Assembly (NCBI RefSeq): GCF_036488675.1
Contig: NZ_CP133152.1
Coordinates: forward strand, 248,001-312,000
Direction of reading: 5' to 3'
Length of the DNA: 64,000 nucleotides
From: Sinorhizobium chiapasense
GTDB taxonomy: Bacteria; Pseudomonadota; Alphaproteobacteria; Rhizobiales; Rhizobiaceae
The translations under genes and the position numbers were made by a program. This document shows positions 52,084-60,624 of this stretch, piece by piece (within the stretch, counting starts at the first letter, position 1; each line of letters starts with the position of its first letter). The notes under the pieces were generated by a model. It was not told the DNA's origin. It did not search any database and worked only from the letters and a program-made list of their open reading frames with translations.

Positions 52084-52980
52084 ATGGTGCCAGACATGTC
52101 TTTCGACTTGACATTTGAGTGCGTGCTGGATTTGCGCTGCGCAGTGGCTGAAAGCCCGGTATACGACGACCGCCGAAACTGCCTGTTTTTCGTCGATATC
52201 GGCAAGCGCGCCCTCCATCGTGCCGATCTTACCGGGTCGGGCCATATCGCGTGGACCTTCGTGCACGGTGCCTGCAGCATCGGACTTGCACAGTCTGGAC
52301 GCCTCGTGCTCGCGCAACGGGACCGCGTCGTGCTGTTCGATCCGGATAGCGGCACGATCGCGAAGGAGATCGCCTCCATCGAGGCCGAAACACGAGACAC
52401 GCGTCTGAACGACGGTAAGGTCGGGCCGGACGGTGCGTTCTGGGTGGGGACGATGCATGAAGCGGCCGACCGGCGGCCGGTCGCTTCGCTTTACCGCGTT
52501 CCGGCGGACGGCACGGTGGAGCGCAAGGTCGGCGGCATCATCTGTTCCAATGGTCTCGCCTGGAGCGCGGACGATTCCGTTCTCTTTCATTCGGATTCGC
52601 GCGGACCCTGGATCGACCGCTGGCAATTCGACCGCGAGACCGGGGCGATCTCCGAACGCAGACGGCTCGCCGTTCTCGACGAGGCATGCGGCCGTCCCGA
52701 CGGAGCGGCGACCGATGTAGAGGGAAGTTACTGGAGCGCCGGGGTTTCGGCCGGCGTCCTTAACTGCCTCTCCGCCGAAGGCGAATTGGTCAGGACGCAT
52801 CGCTTCCCGGTGCCGACGCCCACCATGCCCTGCTTCGCCGGACCGGATCGGAAGACGCTCTTCGTCACGTCGTTGCGTCCGGCGGGCGTCGGCGAGGACA
52901 GTCGGGCCGGCGGCATTTTCGCTGCCCGCAGCCCGATAGCAGGAGTCGCTGTGCAGCGCTTCGATGATCGCAGGCTTTGA
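52084..52980 (+). CDS. SMP-30/gluconolactonase-family lactonase
   Basis: About 298 residues forming a six-bladed beta-propeller. Metal-site residues fit the glutamate in AVAESPVYDDR (about 24), asparagines in RLNDGKVGPDGAFWVGTM (about 117) and ICSNGLAWSADD (about 162), and the aspartate in GRPDGAATDVEG (about 212). It would hydrolyse the aldonolactone or aldarolactone made by uronate dehydrogenase. Monocistronic and divergent from the aldolase-like gene. ATG at 52096 is an alternative start. Confidence 0.85.
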   Translation: MVPDMSFDLTFECVLDLRCAVAESPVYDDRRNCLFFVDIGKRALHRADLTGSGHIAWTFVHGACSIGLAQSGRLVLAQRDRVVLFDPDSGTIAKEIASIEAETRDTRLNDGKVGPDGAFWVGTMHEAADRRPVASLYRVPADGTVERKVGGIICSNGLAWSADDSVLFHSDSRGPWIDRWQFDRETGAISERRRLAVLDEACGRPDGAATDVEGSYWSAGVSAGVLNCLSAEGELVRTHRFPVPTPTMPCFAGPDRKTLFVTSLRPAGVGEDSRAGGIFAARSPIAGVAVQRFDDRRL

Positions 52981-52999
52981 GGTTTCGTTGGCCGCAGGC

Positions 53000-53800
53000 T
53001 CAGGGAACGATACCCCGGCAGGCCCAGGCAATGTTCGCAAACGACCTCGGACCATCCGGCCGACCTGCCTCGTAAGCGTCGCGCACGGCGGCATCGGTGC
53101 GCGCCCGTTCTGTGGCCCCGAGCGCCATCACATACTTGCCGAGCGGCCCTTCGCCTGCGGCAATCGGCGCCCAGTAGTCGTCGAAATTCTGGTAGTCCAT
53201 ACGGATCATGAGCTGGGTCTCCGAAACGTCGACGAGGCCCTGCTCCACAAAAGTTCTTTTCATTTCACCCGGCTGCATCATCGGCTGAAAGCAATAGCGC
53301 TCGCGGAGCTGGCGTCCGCCTTCGCCGAGTGCGGCCACCGTGTCGACCATCATCCGCATGCCGGGCATGCCGCCGAGATGGTCCCACACAGCTGCCGCGA
53401 CGACGCCGCCCGGCCGCACGACCCGGCGCATCTCGGCGACTGCCTTGTCGGCCTCGGGTACGAAATGAAGCACGAGCAGCGCCAAAGCACGGTCGAAAGT
53501 CCCGTCCTCGAAGGGCAGGGCGCAGGCATCCGCCTGCCGGATCTTTACGCGCGGGTCGGTATTGCGCCGGCTCGCCTCCTGGACGAAGACGGGCGAATAG
53601 TCGATGGCTGTGATCTCGGCGGGACCGGCGGTTCTCGCGAGCGCAAAAGTGAGGCTGCCGGTGCCGCAGCCGACGTCGAGAACCTTTTCGCCGTCGGCGA
53701 GCCCAGAGAACTCGATGAATAGCGGCGCCAATCTCTGGCTCCAGCGCCCCATGAGCTGTTCATAGCCGGCCGCATCATGGACAGTGAAGTTGGAAGTCAT
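53000..53800 (-). CDS. Class I SAM-dependent methyltransferase
   Basis: 266 residues with the SAM-binding motif I VLDVGCGTGSLTFAL (about 41-55), AIDYSP (motif II), an acidic ADACALPFEDGTFDRA stretch and RVVRPGGVVAAAVWD (about 125). The Methyltransf_11/UbiE-like layout gives no substrate. It is convergent with the lactonase gene and apparently monocistronic. Confidence 0.85.
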   Translation of the reverse strand: MTSNFTVHDAAGYEQLMGRWSQRLAPLFIEFSGLADGEKVLDVGCGTGSLTFALARTAGPAEITAIDYSPVFVQEASRRNTDPRVKIRQADACALPFEDGTFDRALALLVLHFVPEADKAVAEMRRVVRPGGVVAAAVWDHLGGMPGMRMMVDTVAALGEGGRQLRERYCFQPMMQPGEMKRTFVEQGLVDVSETQLMIRMDYQNFDDYWAPIAAGEGPLGKYVMALGATERARTDAAVRDAYEAGRPDGPRSFANIAWACRGIVP

Positions 53801-53921
53801 CAAAGTCTCCACACGTTGAGCGTATGGTAGACCTCGACCTGGCGATTTGCCAAGCGCGAGCAGTCCGTTGTCGAGGCAGCGTCAATCGCATGACGGTCTT
53901 GCAAAGAAACGGTGAAATGAT

Positions 53922-53972
53922 CTACAGCGCCTCGCCTCCTATGAGACGCGCAAAGGACGCAATAGCACTTTG
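53922..53972 (+). repeat. Truncated family-A mosaic repeat
   Basis: Only the first palindrome (CTACAGCGCC...AGACGCGCAAAGGACGC...TAGCACTTTG) is present; the second half is missing and the arms carry mismatches. Confidence 0.6.
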
Positions 53973-54008
53973 CGTCGCAGTGGCCGACGTCCGATTCCCG
54001 CGACATTG

Positions 54009-54866
54009 CTAATGCAGGTGTCTCAGCTTGTCGGGGTTCCGCATCACATAAATTGCAGCGACCTTGCCGTCCTCGATTTCGAGCGCGGTTGTCTGGAGTT
54101 CGCCGTCTGCCTCGAGCGTGACGAATCCGGGCAGTCCGTTGACGAAACCGGCTCGAACAAGTTTCGAGCCGTTCTTTTGGAACAGAACCGCCAGTTGTTC
54201 GTGGACCGTCATCACGGCATCAAATCCGATGATCGGCTTCATTGCCGCGGGACGCTTGCCGCCGCCGTCGGCATGGATGCTGACGTCGGCTGCCAACATC
54301 GCGCCGAGCGTCGTCATGTCGCCGCTGCGCGAGGCGGTGAAGAAAGCTTCAGCGATCTCGAGGCTTTTCTGTTTCTCGATCTGGAAGCGAGGTCTCGCCT
54401 CGCGGACATGGGTGCGCGCGCGGCTGGCGAGCTGGCGGCAGGCAGCGGGGTCGCGCTGGATGGTCGTGGCGACTTCTTCAAATCCCAGCCCAAAAACGTC
54501 GTGGAGCAGGAAGGCTGCGCGCTCAAGTGGAGAAAGGCGTTCCAGGGCAAGCATCAAGGGCAGTGTGACGTCTTCCTCCTGCTCCTCTTCCACGATCGGG
54601 TCGGGAAGCCAGGGGCCGACATACGTCTCGCGCTGACGTCGTGCTGATTTGAGCTGATCCAGGCAGAGCCGAGCGACCGTACGGCGCAGGAACGCCTCGG
54701 GCTCACGCACCGCGGAGCGGTCGGCCCCCATCCAGCGGATGAAGGCCTCCTGCACCATATCTTCCGCGTCGGCGACGGAGCCGAGCATGCGATAGGCGAC
54801 CCGCATGAGCTTTGGACGCAGCGGATCGAATCCCGCCGCTGCGTCCTCGTGATTGGTGTTCGTCAT
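54009..54866 (-). CDS. ECF41-type sigma factor with SnoaL-like C-terminus
   Basis: 285 residues: sigma region 2 (about 12-75; AEDMVQEAFIRWM), region 4 (about 105-160; LSPLERAAFLLHDVFGLGFEE) and a SnoaL-like extension (about 170-280), the SigJ/ECF41 layout in which the extension modulates activity. The start overlaps by one base the stop of a carboxymuconolactone-decarboxylase-like gene, the classic ECF41 partner. A fitting ECF41 promoter precedes that gene, so the sigma factor likely drives its own operon. Confidence 0.88.
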   Translation of the reverse strand: MTNTNHEDAAAGFDPLRPKLMRVAYRMLGSVADAEDMVQEAFIRWMGADRSAVREPEAFLRRTVARLCLDQLKSARRQRETYVGPWLPDPIVEEEQEEDVTLPLMLALERLSPLERAAFLLHDVFGLGFEEVATTIQRDPAACRQLASRARTHVREARPRFQIEKQKSLEIAEAFFTASRSGDMTTLGAMLAADVSIHADGGGKRPAAMKPIIGFDAVMTVHEQLAVLFQKNGSKLVRAGFVNGLPGFVTLEADGELQTTALEIEDGKVAAIYVMRNPDKLRHLH

Positions 54867-55336
54867 CAGGCGGCTGCCTGGGCAGCGGCCCTTGCCGCGG
54901 CCGGATCGACCCACAAGCCGAAGCCAACCGCAAGGCGGTTCCACCCATTGATGACATTGATCATGAGCGTGAGCTTCACCTGCTCCTCCTCGCTGAAATG
55001 AGCTCTCAGGGCCTCAAAGGCGCGTTCGTGTGCATGGCCCTCCGACAGCCGCGTGAGAGCCTCGGTCCAGCCTAGCGCTGCGCGCTCGCGATCGGAATAG
55101 CAGGGCGCTTCACGCCACGCCGGCAGCAGGTAGATGCGTTGCTCCGTCTCGCCTTTTTCCCGAGCTTCCACCGTATGCATGTTGATGCAGTTGGCGCAGC
55201 CGTTGATCTGGGAGGCACGGATCTTCACCAATTCGATGAGACTTGGCTCGAGGCTGGACTCGACGGCGACCGACGTGCTCATCCAGTTCTTCATCAGCGA
55301 CGGGGCAGCGGCGAAAAGATCAAGTTTGGCAGTCAT
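54866..55336 (-). CDS. Carboxymuconolactone decarboxylase/AhpD-like protein
   Basis: 156 residues of the CMD/AhpD fold with the redox pair CxxC in NGCANCINMHTVEARE (about 46-61), the histidine spaced as in AhpD-type peroxidases, and RERAALGWTEALTRL (about 85-99). Partners of ECF41 sigma factors are CMD-like, oxidoreductases or epimerases; a peroxide or disulfide reductase role is plausible. First gene of a two-gene operon (stop/start overlap TGATG). GAAGGAA before the ATG. Confidence 0.87.
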   Translation of the reverse strand: MTAKLDLFAAAPSLMKNWMSTSVAVESSLEPSLIELVKIRASQINGCANCINMHTVEAREKGETEQRIYLLPAWREAPCYSDRERAALGWTEALTRLSEGHAHERAFEALRAHFSEEEQVKLTLMINVINGWNRLAVGFGLWVDPAAARAAAQAAA

Positions 55337-55368
55337 GATTCAGTTCCTTCTGTTGGCTCCGACACCAT

Positions 55369-55395
55369 GACGAGACAGGACCTGCGAGTGTGACA
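55369..55395 (-). promoter_or_regulatory. ECF41-type promoter
   Basis: TGTCACA (55395-55389), 16-nt spacer, CGTC (55372-55369), identical to the ECF41 consensus as I recall it, 32 nt before the CMD-like start. Confidence 0.75.
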
Positions 55396-55474
55396 TGAGC
55401 GTAGAAATTTCTTATCGGGGCATGCTTTCCTGCGGGCAGGAGACTTTGGCCGACGCGCTTGAATATCCCGACGC

Positions 55475-55580
55475 CTAGAGCATCCCGCTTTCAAGTGGAA
55501 TCGCTGAAGGCGGATAAGATGCTCTAGAATCAAAGTGCTAGAGCGTCCTTTGTGCGTTCACTTGAACGCACGGCGCTCTC
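55475..55580. repeat. Mosaic repeat, family B, copy 2
   Basis: Inverted relative to the copy at 35120: CTAGAGCATCCCGC...GATGCTCTAG, linker with AATCAAAGTG, then CTAGAGCGTCC...GAACGCACGGCGCTC. The two copies are very similar over about 105 bp. Confidence 0.73.
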
Positions 55581-55621
55581 GGCAATCACTGCCGGAGTGG
55601 TTACCGAGCGAGTTCCCGCTG

Positions 55622-56302
55622 TTAAGAGGCGACTTCGGAAGCTGCCGACATCAAGTCTTCGGGATTGAGTGCCCGGCACACATTTCGGCCTTCGTCTTCA
55701 ACTTCTGTAAAGCTCCAGCGCACGACACCTTCTCGATCGAGCAGGAAATGACCGACGAGCTGCATATAACCGGGGACCCTCACCTGCTGATCGGCTTCTG
55801 TGATCTCGTACCCGTCCTTCGTGTTGAGAAGGTCGCCTGCTGCGTCCGGATTCATCGGTTCAGGCAATTCCCCGGGCCGATCGACCCGCATTGTCGTGAC
55901 CACATCCATTCCAACTTTGTGTGGCCAGTCGGTCTCATTCTCCGTGATCTCAAGGAGAGATAAGCCGAAGGCGCGGTGTGAGGCTCGCTCCGGATCGGAT
56001 GCAGCAAGAAGGCCCGGTATCGGATGATAACGGAAGTAGAGTCGCGCGCGTTCGACTGGGGTATTTACCACCGCAAGAGAGTTCACGCCTTTCTCACGCA
56101 GTGCCGTGTTGAGCTGTGCCATCGCCGCGACATGGCGCCGGCAGAACGGACACAGCAGGCCTCGAAACAAACCGATCAACAACGGGCTGCGACCGCGAAA
56201 ATCATCAAGTGCGATCGTTCCCTCGCGCGAGATGGCATCCAGCACAATGTTAGGTGCCCGGTCGCCCGGTTGTAACGGATGGTCGGCATGGGGCGCAGAC
56301 AT
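55622..56302 (-). CDS. Peroxiredoxin-like (AhpC/TSA) protein
   Basis: 226 residues with a thioredoxin-like fold: LIGLFRGLLCPFCRRHVAAM (about 44-63) holds a CPFC redox pair where typical peroxiredoxins have a single peroxidatic cysteine, and a further cysteine sits near 212 (NVCRAL). The C-terminal region is longer than minimal BCP proteins. Probably reduces peroxides or disulfides. AAGGAGG ribosome site. It lies near the CMD-like/ECF41 pair but beyond a repeat, so it is a separate unit. Confidence 0.8.
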   Translation of the reverse strand: MSAPHADHPLQPGDRAPNIVLDAISREGTIALDDFRGRSPLLIGLFRGLLCPFCRRHVAAMAQLNTALREKGVNSLAVVNTPVERARLYFRYHPIPGLLAASDPERASHRAFGLSLLEITENETDWPHKVGMDVVTTMRVDRPGELPEPMNPDAAGDLLNTKDGYEITEADQQVRVPGYMQLVGHFLLDREGVVRWSFTEVEDEGRNVCRALNPEDLMSAASEVAS

Positions 56303-56514
56303 AGGCAACCTCCTTCCCCGGGTCAGTCGAGAAAAGGCAGCACGGCAAGTGCTTCGAGGTCGAGCTGGCGTTCCAGGGCGAATAGGGTTCGGCCTTACAG
56401 CCAGGATATGCCCTCAGAATGGCCCCACATTGGCCCACGAGCAAGCGGTAAACAGCGGACCGGCCCCTTGGCCTTTCCGCCGTTTCGTTCCATGGCGCGG
56501 AGCCGGCGCCGTGC

Positions 56515-57594
56515 TTACATCGCCTTGCCGTCGGCGCCGAAGACATGGCAGCGCGAGGGATCGAAATAGACGGCGAGGTTGGTGCCGCGCTCGACTTTCT
56601 GCTGTCCCTCGAGCGCGACGGTGATGTGCTGATGATCAGGGGTGATGCCGTAGAGCATGGTTTCACCGCCGAGGTTTTCAACGAGCTCGACATTGATCGG
56701 GGCGAGCGTGATGCCATCGTTGTGTGCGGAAAGATGTTCCGGCCGGATGCCGAAAGTCACGTCCTGCCCCGGCGCTGCGCCGCTCAATGCGCGCGGCAGG
56801 CGGATGGTGCCGCCGCAAACCTGGATCGCGGTCTCCGCTTCCCCGATGGCCGCGATGCGCGCCTTGAGGAAGTTCATTTTCGGGCTGCCGATGAACCCGG
56901 CGACGAACCGGTTGACGGGATGGTTGTAGAGATCGAGCGGCGCGCCCACCTGCTCGATCCGCCCCGAGTTCAGGACGACGATCTTGTCGGCCATGGTCAT
57001 GGCCTCCACCTGGTCGTGGGTGACATAGATCATCGTGTTGCCGAGATCGCGGTGAAGCCGCGAGATTTCGACGCGCATCTGTACGCGGAGTTCGGCATCG
57101 AGGTTGGAAAGCGGCTCGTCGAAGAGGAAGATGCGCGGCTCGCGCACGATCGCCCGGCCGATCGCCACGCGCTGGCGCTGACCTCCGGAAAGTGCCTTCG
57201 GCTTGCGGTCGAGCAGCTTCTCGATCTGCAGGATCTCGGCGGCGCGACGCACCTTGGGCTCGATATCCGCCTTTCTATAGCCGGCCGTCTCGAGGCCGAA
57301 GGCGAGATTCTTATAGACCGACATGTGCGGGTAGAGCGCATAGGACTGGAACACCATGGCGATGCCGCGCTTGGCCGGCGCCACCTCGTTCATCCGGTCG
57401 TTGTCGAGCATGAGCGTGCCACCGGAAATCTCCTCCAGGCCGGCGATCATGCGCAGCAGCGTCGACTTCCCGCAACCGGACGGACCGACGAAGACGGCGA
57501 ATTCGCCGGGATCGATGGTGAGGTCGATGCCGTGGATCACGTCGAGCGCGCCATAGCGCTTCTCGACCTTCTGAAGAACGACGCTGGTTGCCAT
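56515..57594 (-). CDS. Sugar ABC transporter ATP-binding protein (MalK/UgpC type)
   Basis: 359 residues. Walker A GPSGCGKST (about 36-44), signature LSGGQRQRVAIGRA (about 132-145), Walker B IFLFDEP (about 152) and the switch histidine in VTHDQ, followed by the C-terminal TOBE/OB regulatory domain (about 235-355) of the CUT1 group. It energises the permease pair at 59737-61573. The ATG at 57594 has GGAGGAAC upstream. Last gene of the transport operon. Confidence 0.92.
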   Translation of the reverse strand: MATSVVLQKVEKRYGALDVIHGIDLTIDPGEFAVFVGPSGCGKSTLLRMIAGLEEISGGTLMLDNDRMNEVAPAKRGIAMVFQSYALYPHMSVYKNLAFGLETAGYRKADIEPKVRRAAEILQIEKLLDRKPKALSGGQRQRVAIGRAIVREPRIFLFDEPLSNLDAELRVQMRVEISRLHRDLGNTMIYVTHDQVEAMTMADKIVVLNSGRIEQVGAPLDLYNHPVNRFVAGFIGSPKMNFLKARIAAIGEAETAIQVCGGTIRLPRALSGAAPGQDVTFGIRPEHLSAHNDGITLAPINVELVENLGGETMLYGITPDHQHITVALEGQQKVERGTNLAVYFDPSRCHVFGADGKAM

Positions 57595-57622
57595 TTCGAG
57601 TTCCTCCCTGCGGCCTTTGCTG

Positions 57623-58696
57623 TTACCGCGTGTTCGCACGCCAGTTGGCATATTTCGGGCTTTCCGGTCCGATCGGAAGCGTTATCTCGCGACCTGTGTC
57701 GGCGGACTGATAGATCGCCGTCACCAGTTCCAGCGCCTGCCGCGCATCCTTGGTGGTGACAGGAAGCGGCCCCTTGCAGCTGAGAAAGGCGTGGAAATGC
57801 TCCATCTGCGTGGTGAAGCGCGGGGAGACCGGACGCCAGTCGCCGATCACGTCGTCGATCTCAGCCTGAACCGTCTCGTTCGCGGCAATGATCTTCCAGG
57901 GATCCTTGCCCGGCGCGTAGGGTTCATGGCTGCTTTCGAAAGTAACGTTCTCGAAGTGCAGGCGAAGGCGGCTGATCTGCTCTTGCGAACCGAGCGTGCA
58001 GGAGAGCGACACGAAGGCGCCGTTCTGCATGAGCAGGCTCGCCGAGGCGCAGTCCTCGACCTCGATATCGTTGACGCGTGTCGCGACGCGCCCGAACACC
58101 CTTGCGACCGGACCGAGGAGATGAAGCATCATGTCGTGCAGGTGAAGGGCATGGGTCACCAGCACGCCGCCAAGTTCCGTTTCCCATTTGCCGCGCCACG
58201 GAACGGAGTAATACTCTGGCGTGCGCGACCAGAAGGTTTCGACGGAGCCCACATAGGGTTTGCCGGCGATACCGGCGTCGATTATGCGCTTCGCCTTCTC
58301 GATACCGTCGCCATAGCGATACTGGAAGATCGGCATCAGCACGCCCCGGGCCTGCTTTTCCGCCTCCATGATCCGGTCGACGCCCTTGAGCGAACCGGTG
58401 AGCGGCTTCTCGCAGATCACGTGCTTGCCCGAGGCCAGCGCATCGAGCACCTGTTCGAGGTGAATGCCGGGTGGCGTGCAGATATCGATGATGTCGATGC
58501 TGTCGTCGGCGAGCAATTCCTTGAACGAAGTCGTTCGCTTTTCGATGCCGAACTCGTTGCCGACTTCGTTCAGCCGTTCCTCGTTGAGGTCGCAGAGCGC
58601 GGTCACCCGGAACTTGTCCGGATGCGGCAGATAACCCTCGACGATGTGCGACCGACCGATCCCGCAGCCGATGATGGCAACTGTCTTTACGCTCAT
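57623..58696 (-). CDS. Gfo/Idh/MocA-family dehydrogenase 1
   Basis: A 357-residue NAD(P)-dependent sugar dehydrogenase: Rossmann IIGCGIGRSHIVEG (about 8-21; the glycine pattern is GxGxxxS-like), the EKPLTGS motif (about 92; catalytic lysine) and HALHLHDMMLHLLG (about 178), with a histidine typical of the second domain. Sits between the ATPase and the second dehydrogenase on one strand, so it probably oxidises the imported sugar or its product. Confidence 0.85.
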   Translation of the reverse strand: MSVKTVAIIGCGIGRSHIVEGYLPHPDKFRVTALCDLNEERLNEVGNEFGIEKRTTSFKELLADDSIDIIDICTPPGIHLEQVLDALASGKHVICEKPLTGSLKGVDRIMEAEKQARGVLMPIFQYRYGDGIEKAKRIIDAGIAGKPYVGSVETFWSRTPEYYSVPWRGKWETELGGVLVTHALHLHDMMLHLLGPVARVFGRVATRVNDIEVEDCASASLLMQNGAFVSLSCTLGSQEQISRLRLHFENVTFESSHEPYAPGKDPWKIIAANETVQAEIDDVIGDWRPVSPRFTTQMEHFHAFLSCKGPLPVTTKDARQALELVTAIYQSADTGREITLPIGPESPKYANWRANTR

Positions 58697-58697
58697 A

Positions 58698-59714
58698 TCA
58701 GTTCTTTTCCTGGTTACGCTCGGCGATCGCTTGCGCTGAAAGGGCAAGCTCCATGGCCTTGAAGCAGCGTTCCTGCGGCATGGCGGTTTCGGTTCTGTCG
58801 CGGATGTCGGCGAGGAACTGGCGGCCGAAGGGCAGGTCGACGCCCGAGCAATCGATGTGTTCGACGCCGCTGCGACCGGCAAGAAACAGGTGGTTGCCTC
58901 CTGCGCGCCCGGCGAGATCGACCGTCTTGCGCACCTCGATCGTGCCGGTCGTACCGACGATGAAGAGCCGGCCGTCGCCCCAGGTCGGCATGCCGTCCGG
59001 GGTGAGCCAGTTGACGTGGATCATCCCGGTCGCCTTGCCGGTCGAGAGATGGATGTTGCCCGTATCCTGCAGTTCCGGGCTGTCGGGAACGCTCCGGTTG
59101 TCGACGCTTGCCGAGAGAATGGTGGCGTCGCTGGCGCCGGCGAAGAAGAGGAACTGCTCGCATTGGTGCGAGGCAATGTCGGTGAGGATGCCGCCGTAGT
59201 CCGAACGGCGGAAGAACCAGTCGGGGCGGCTTTCCCTACGCAGCCGGTGCGGTCCGAGGCCCACCATGTGGACGACCTCGCCGATGGCGCCGGCGGCGGT
59301 CAGTTCTCCGGCTTTCACTGTCGCTGGGCTTTCGAAATGCTCGGAATATAGGATCGAGAAGATACGCCCCGTTTCGGCCTGAACCCGGCGCACCTTGGCG
59401 AGCTGGTCGAGGCTCGTCATTCCGGGTTTGTCGACGAGCACGTCCTTGCCGTGGCGCATGGCGCGGATCGCGAGTTCTGCCCGCTCTGCCGAGATGGCAG
59501 CGGAGGTGATGAGCCCGATGGCCTCGTCCTCAAGAATCTGCTCGAGTGTCGCGACACGCGGTACATCCTTGTAGATGGCCGAGAATTCCGCGGCCAACGC
59601 ATCGCCCTTCTCATGGAAGCCGACGAGGCGGGCGCCGGCCCTGAGAAGACAATTGACCTGGCCGTAGATATGGTTGTGGTTGAGCCCGACGGCGGCAAAA
59701 CGCAATTCGTCCAT
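58698..59714 (-). CDS. Gfo/Idh/MocA-family dehydrogenase 2
   Basis: 338 residues. The N-terminal VGLNHNHIYGQVN (about 9-21) departs from the canonical GxGxxG, while the VDKPGMTS motif (about 94; catalytic lysine) and DIASHQCEQFLFFAG (about 177-191) are retained. Together with its neighbour it may form a two-step oxidation/epimerisation, as in inositol or keto-sugar pathways; inferred. Ends one base before the start of dehydrogenase 1. Confidence 0.82.
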   Translation of the reverse strand: MDELRFAAVGLNHNHIYGQVNCLLRAGARLVGFHEKGDALAAEFSAIYKDVPRVATLEQILEDEAIGLITSAAISAERAELAIRAMRHGKDVLVDKPGMTSLDQLAKVRRVQAETGRIFSILYSEHFESPATVKAGELTAAGAIGEVVHMVGLGPHRLRRESRPDWFFRRSDYGGILTDIASHQCEQFLFFAGASDATILSASVDNRSVPDSPELQDTGNIHLSTGKATGMIHVNWLTPDGMPTWGDGRLFIVGTTGTIEVRKTVDLAGRAGGNHLFLAGRSGVEHIDCSGVDLPFGRQFLADIRDRTETAMPQERCFKAMELALSAQAIAERNQEKN

Positions 59715-59736
59715 GGGTAAACTCCAGCTCCCTCGA

Positions 59737-60624
59737 TCAGCGCTTCATGCCGGTGGTGGCGATGCCTTCGATCAGAAGGCGCTGGAAGAACAGGAAGAAG
59801 AAGAACACGGGCACGAGCGACAGCGTCGACATGGCGAAGAGACCGCCCCAGTCGGAGGTGCTGCTCGAGTCAACGAAGGTCCGGAGGCCCAGCTGGATCG
59901 TGTAGGTGTTCATGTCGTTCAGGTAGATCAGCGGTCCGAAGAAATCGTCCCAGGTCCAGATGAAGGAGAAGATCGCGGCCGTTGCGAGCACCGGCAGGGA
60001 GAGCGGCAGCATGATCTTCCAGTAGATGCGCCAGGCACCGCAGCCGTCCATCATCGCCGCCTCGTCGAGTTCGCGCGGGATGCCGCGGAAGAACTGGACC
60101 ATCAGGAAGATGAAGAAGGCGTCGCTCGCCAGGAATTTAGGCACCACAAGCGGCAGGAAGGTGTTCACCCAGCCGAGATTGAGGAACAGCACATATTGGG
60201 GGATGAGCGTCACGTGATAGGGGATCATCAGCGTCCCCAGCATGGTCGCGAACCAGAAATTGCGCCCGGCGAAGCGAAGACGCGCGAAGGCGTAAGCGGC
60301 GAGCGAACAGGCGACGACGTTGCCGATCACGGTCAGCACGGCGACGACGAGTGAATTCCAGAAGAAGCGGCCGAAGCTGACGTCGAGGCCGAACCAGCCG
60401 CGCAAATAGGAAGCGAAATCGATCGACGACGGCCAGAGCGACGTCGAGGCGAAGATCTCATCCTCCGGGCGCACCGACGCGGAAATCATCCACAGCAGTG
60501 GATAGAGCATCGCGATCGACGCGGCGATCAGGCCGGCGTGGACGAGGACCGACCCCAAGGGGCCGCGGCGGCCGAGCGGTGCCGATGGCGGGGCGGTTAC
60601 CAGGTTCATGGTCGCGTCAGTCAT
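59737..60624 (-). CDS. Sugar ABC permease (MalG type)
   Basis: 295 residues with six transmembrane helices and the ABC-binding EAA loop ELDEAAMMDGCGAWRIYWKI (about 196-215). It forms the channel with the protein encoded just upstream, which it overlaps by 8 bp. CUT1-type import across the inner membrane. Confidence 0.9.
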   Translation of the reverse strand: MTDATMNLVTAPPSAPLGRRGPLGSVLVHAGLIAASIAMLYPLLWMISASVRPEDEIFASTSLWPSSIDFASYLRGWFGLDVSFGRFFWNSLVVAVLTVIGNVVACSLAAYAFARLRFAGRNFWFATMLGTLMIPYHVTLIPQYVLFLNLGWVNTFLPLVVPKFLASDAFFIFLMVQFFRGIPRELDEAAMMDGCGAWRIYWKIMLPLSLPVLATAAIFSFIWTWDDFFGPLIYLNDMNTYTIQLGLRTFVDSSSTSDWGGLFAMSTLSLVPVFFFFLFFQRLLIEGIATTGMKR

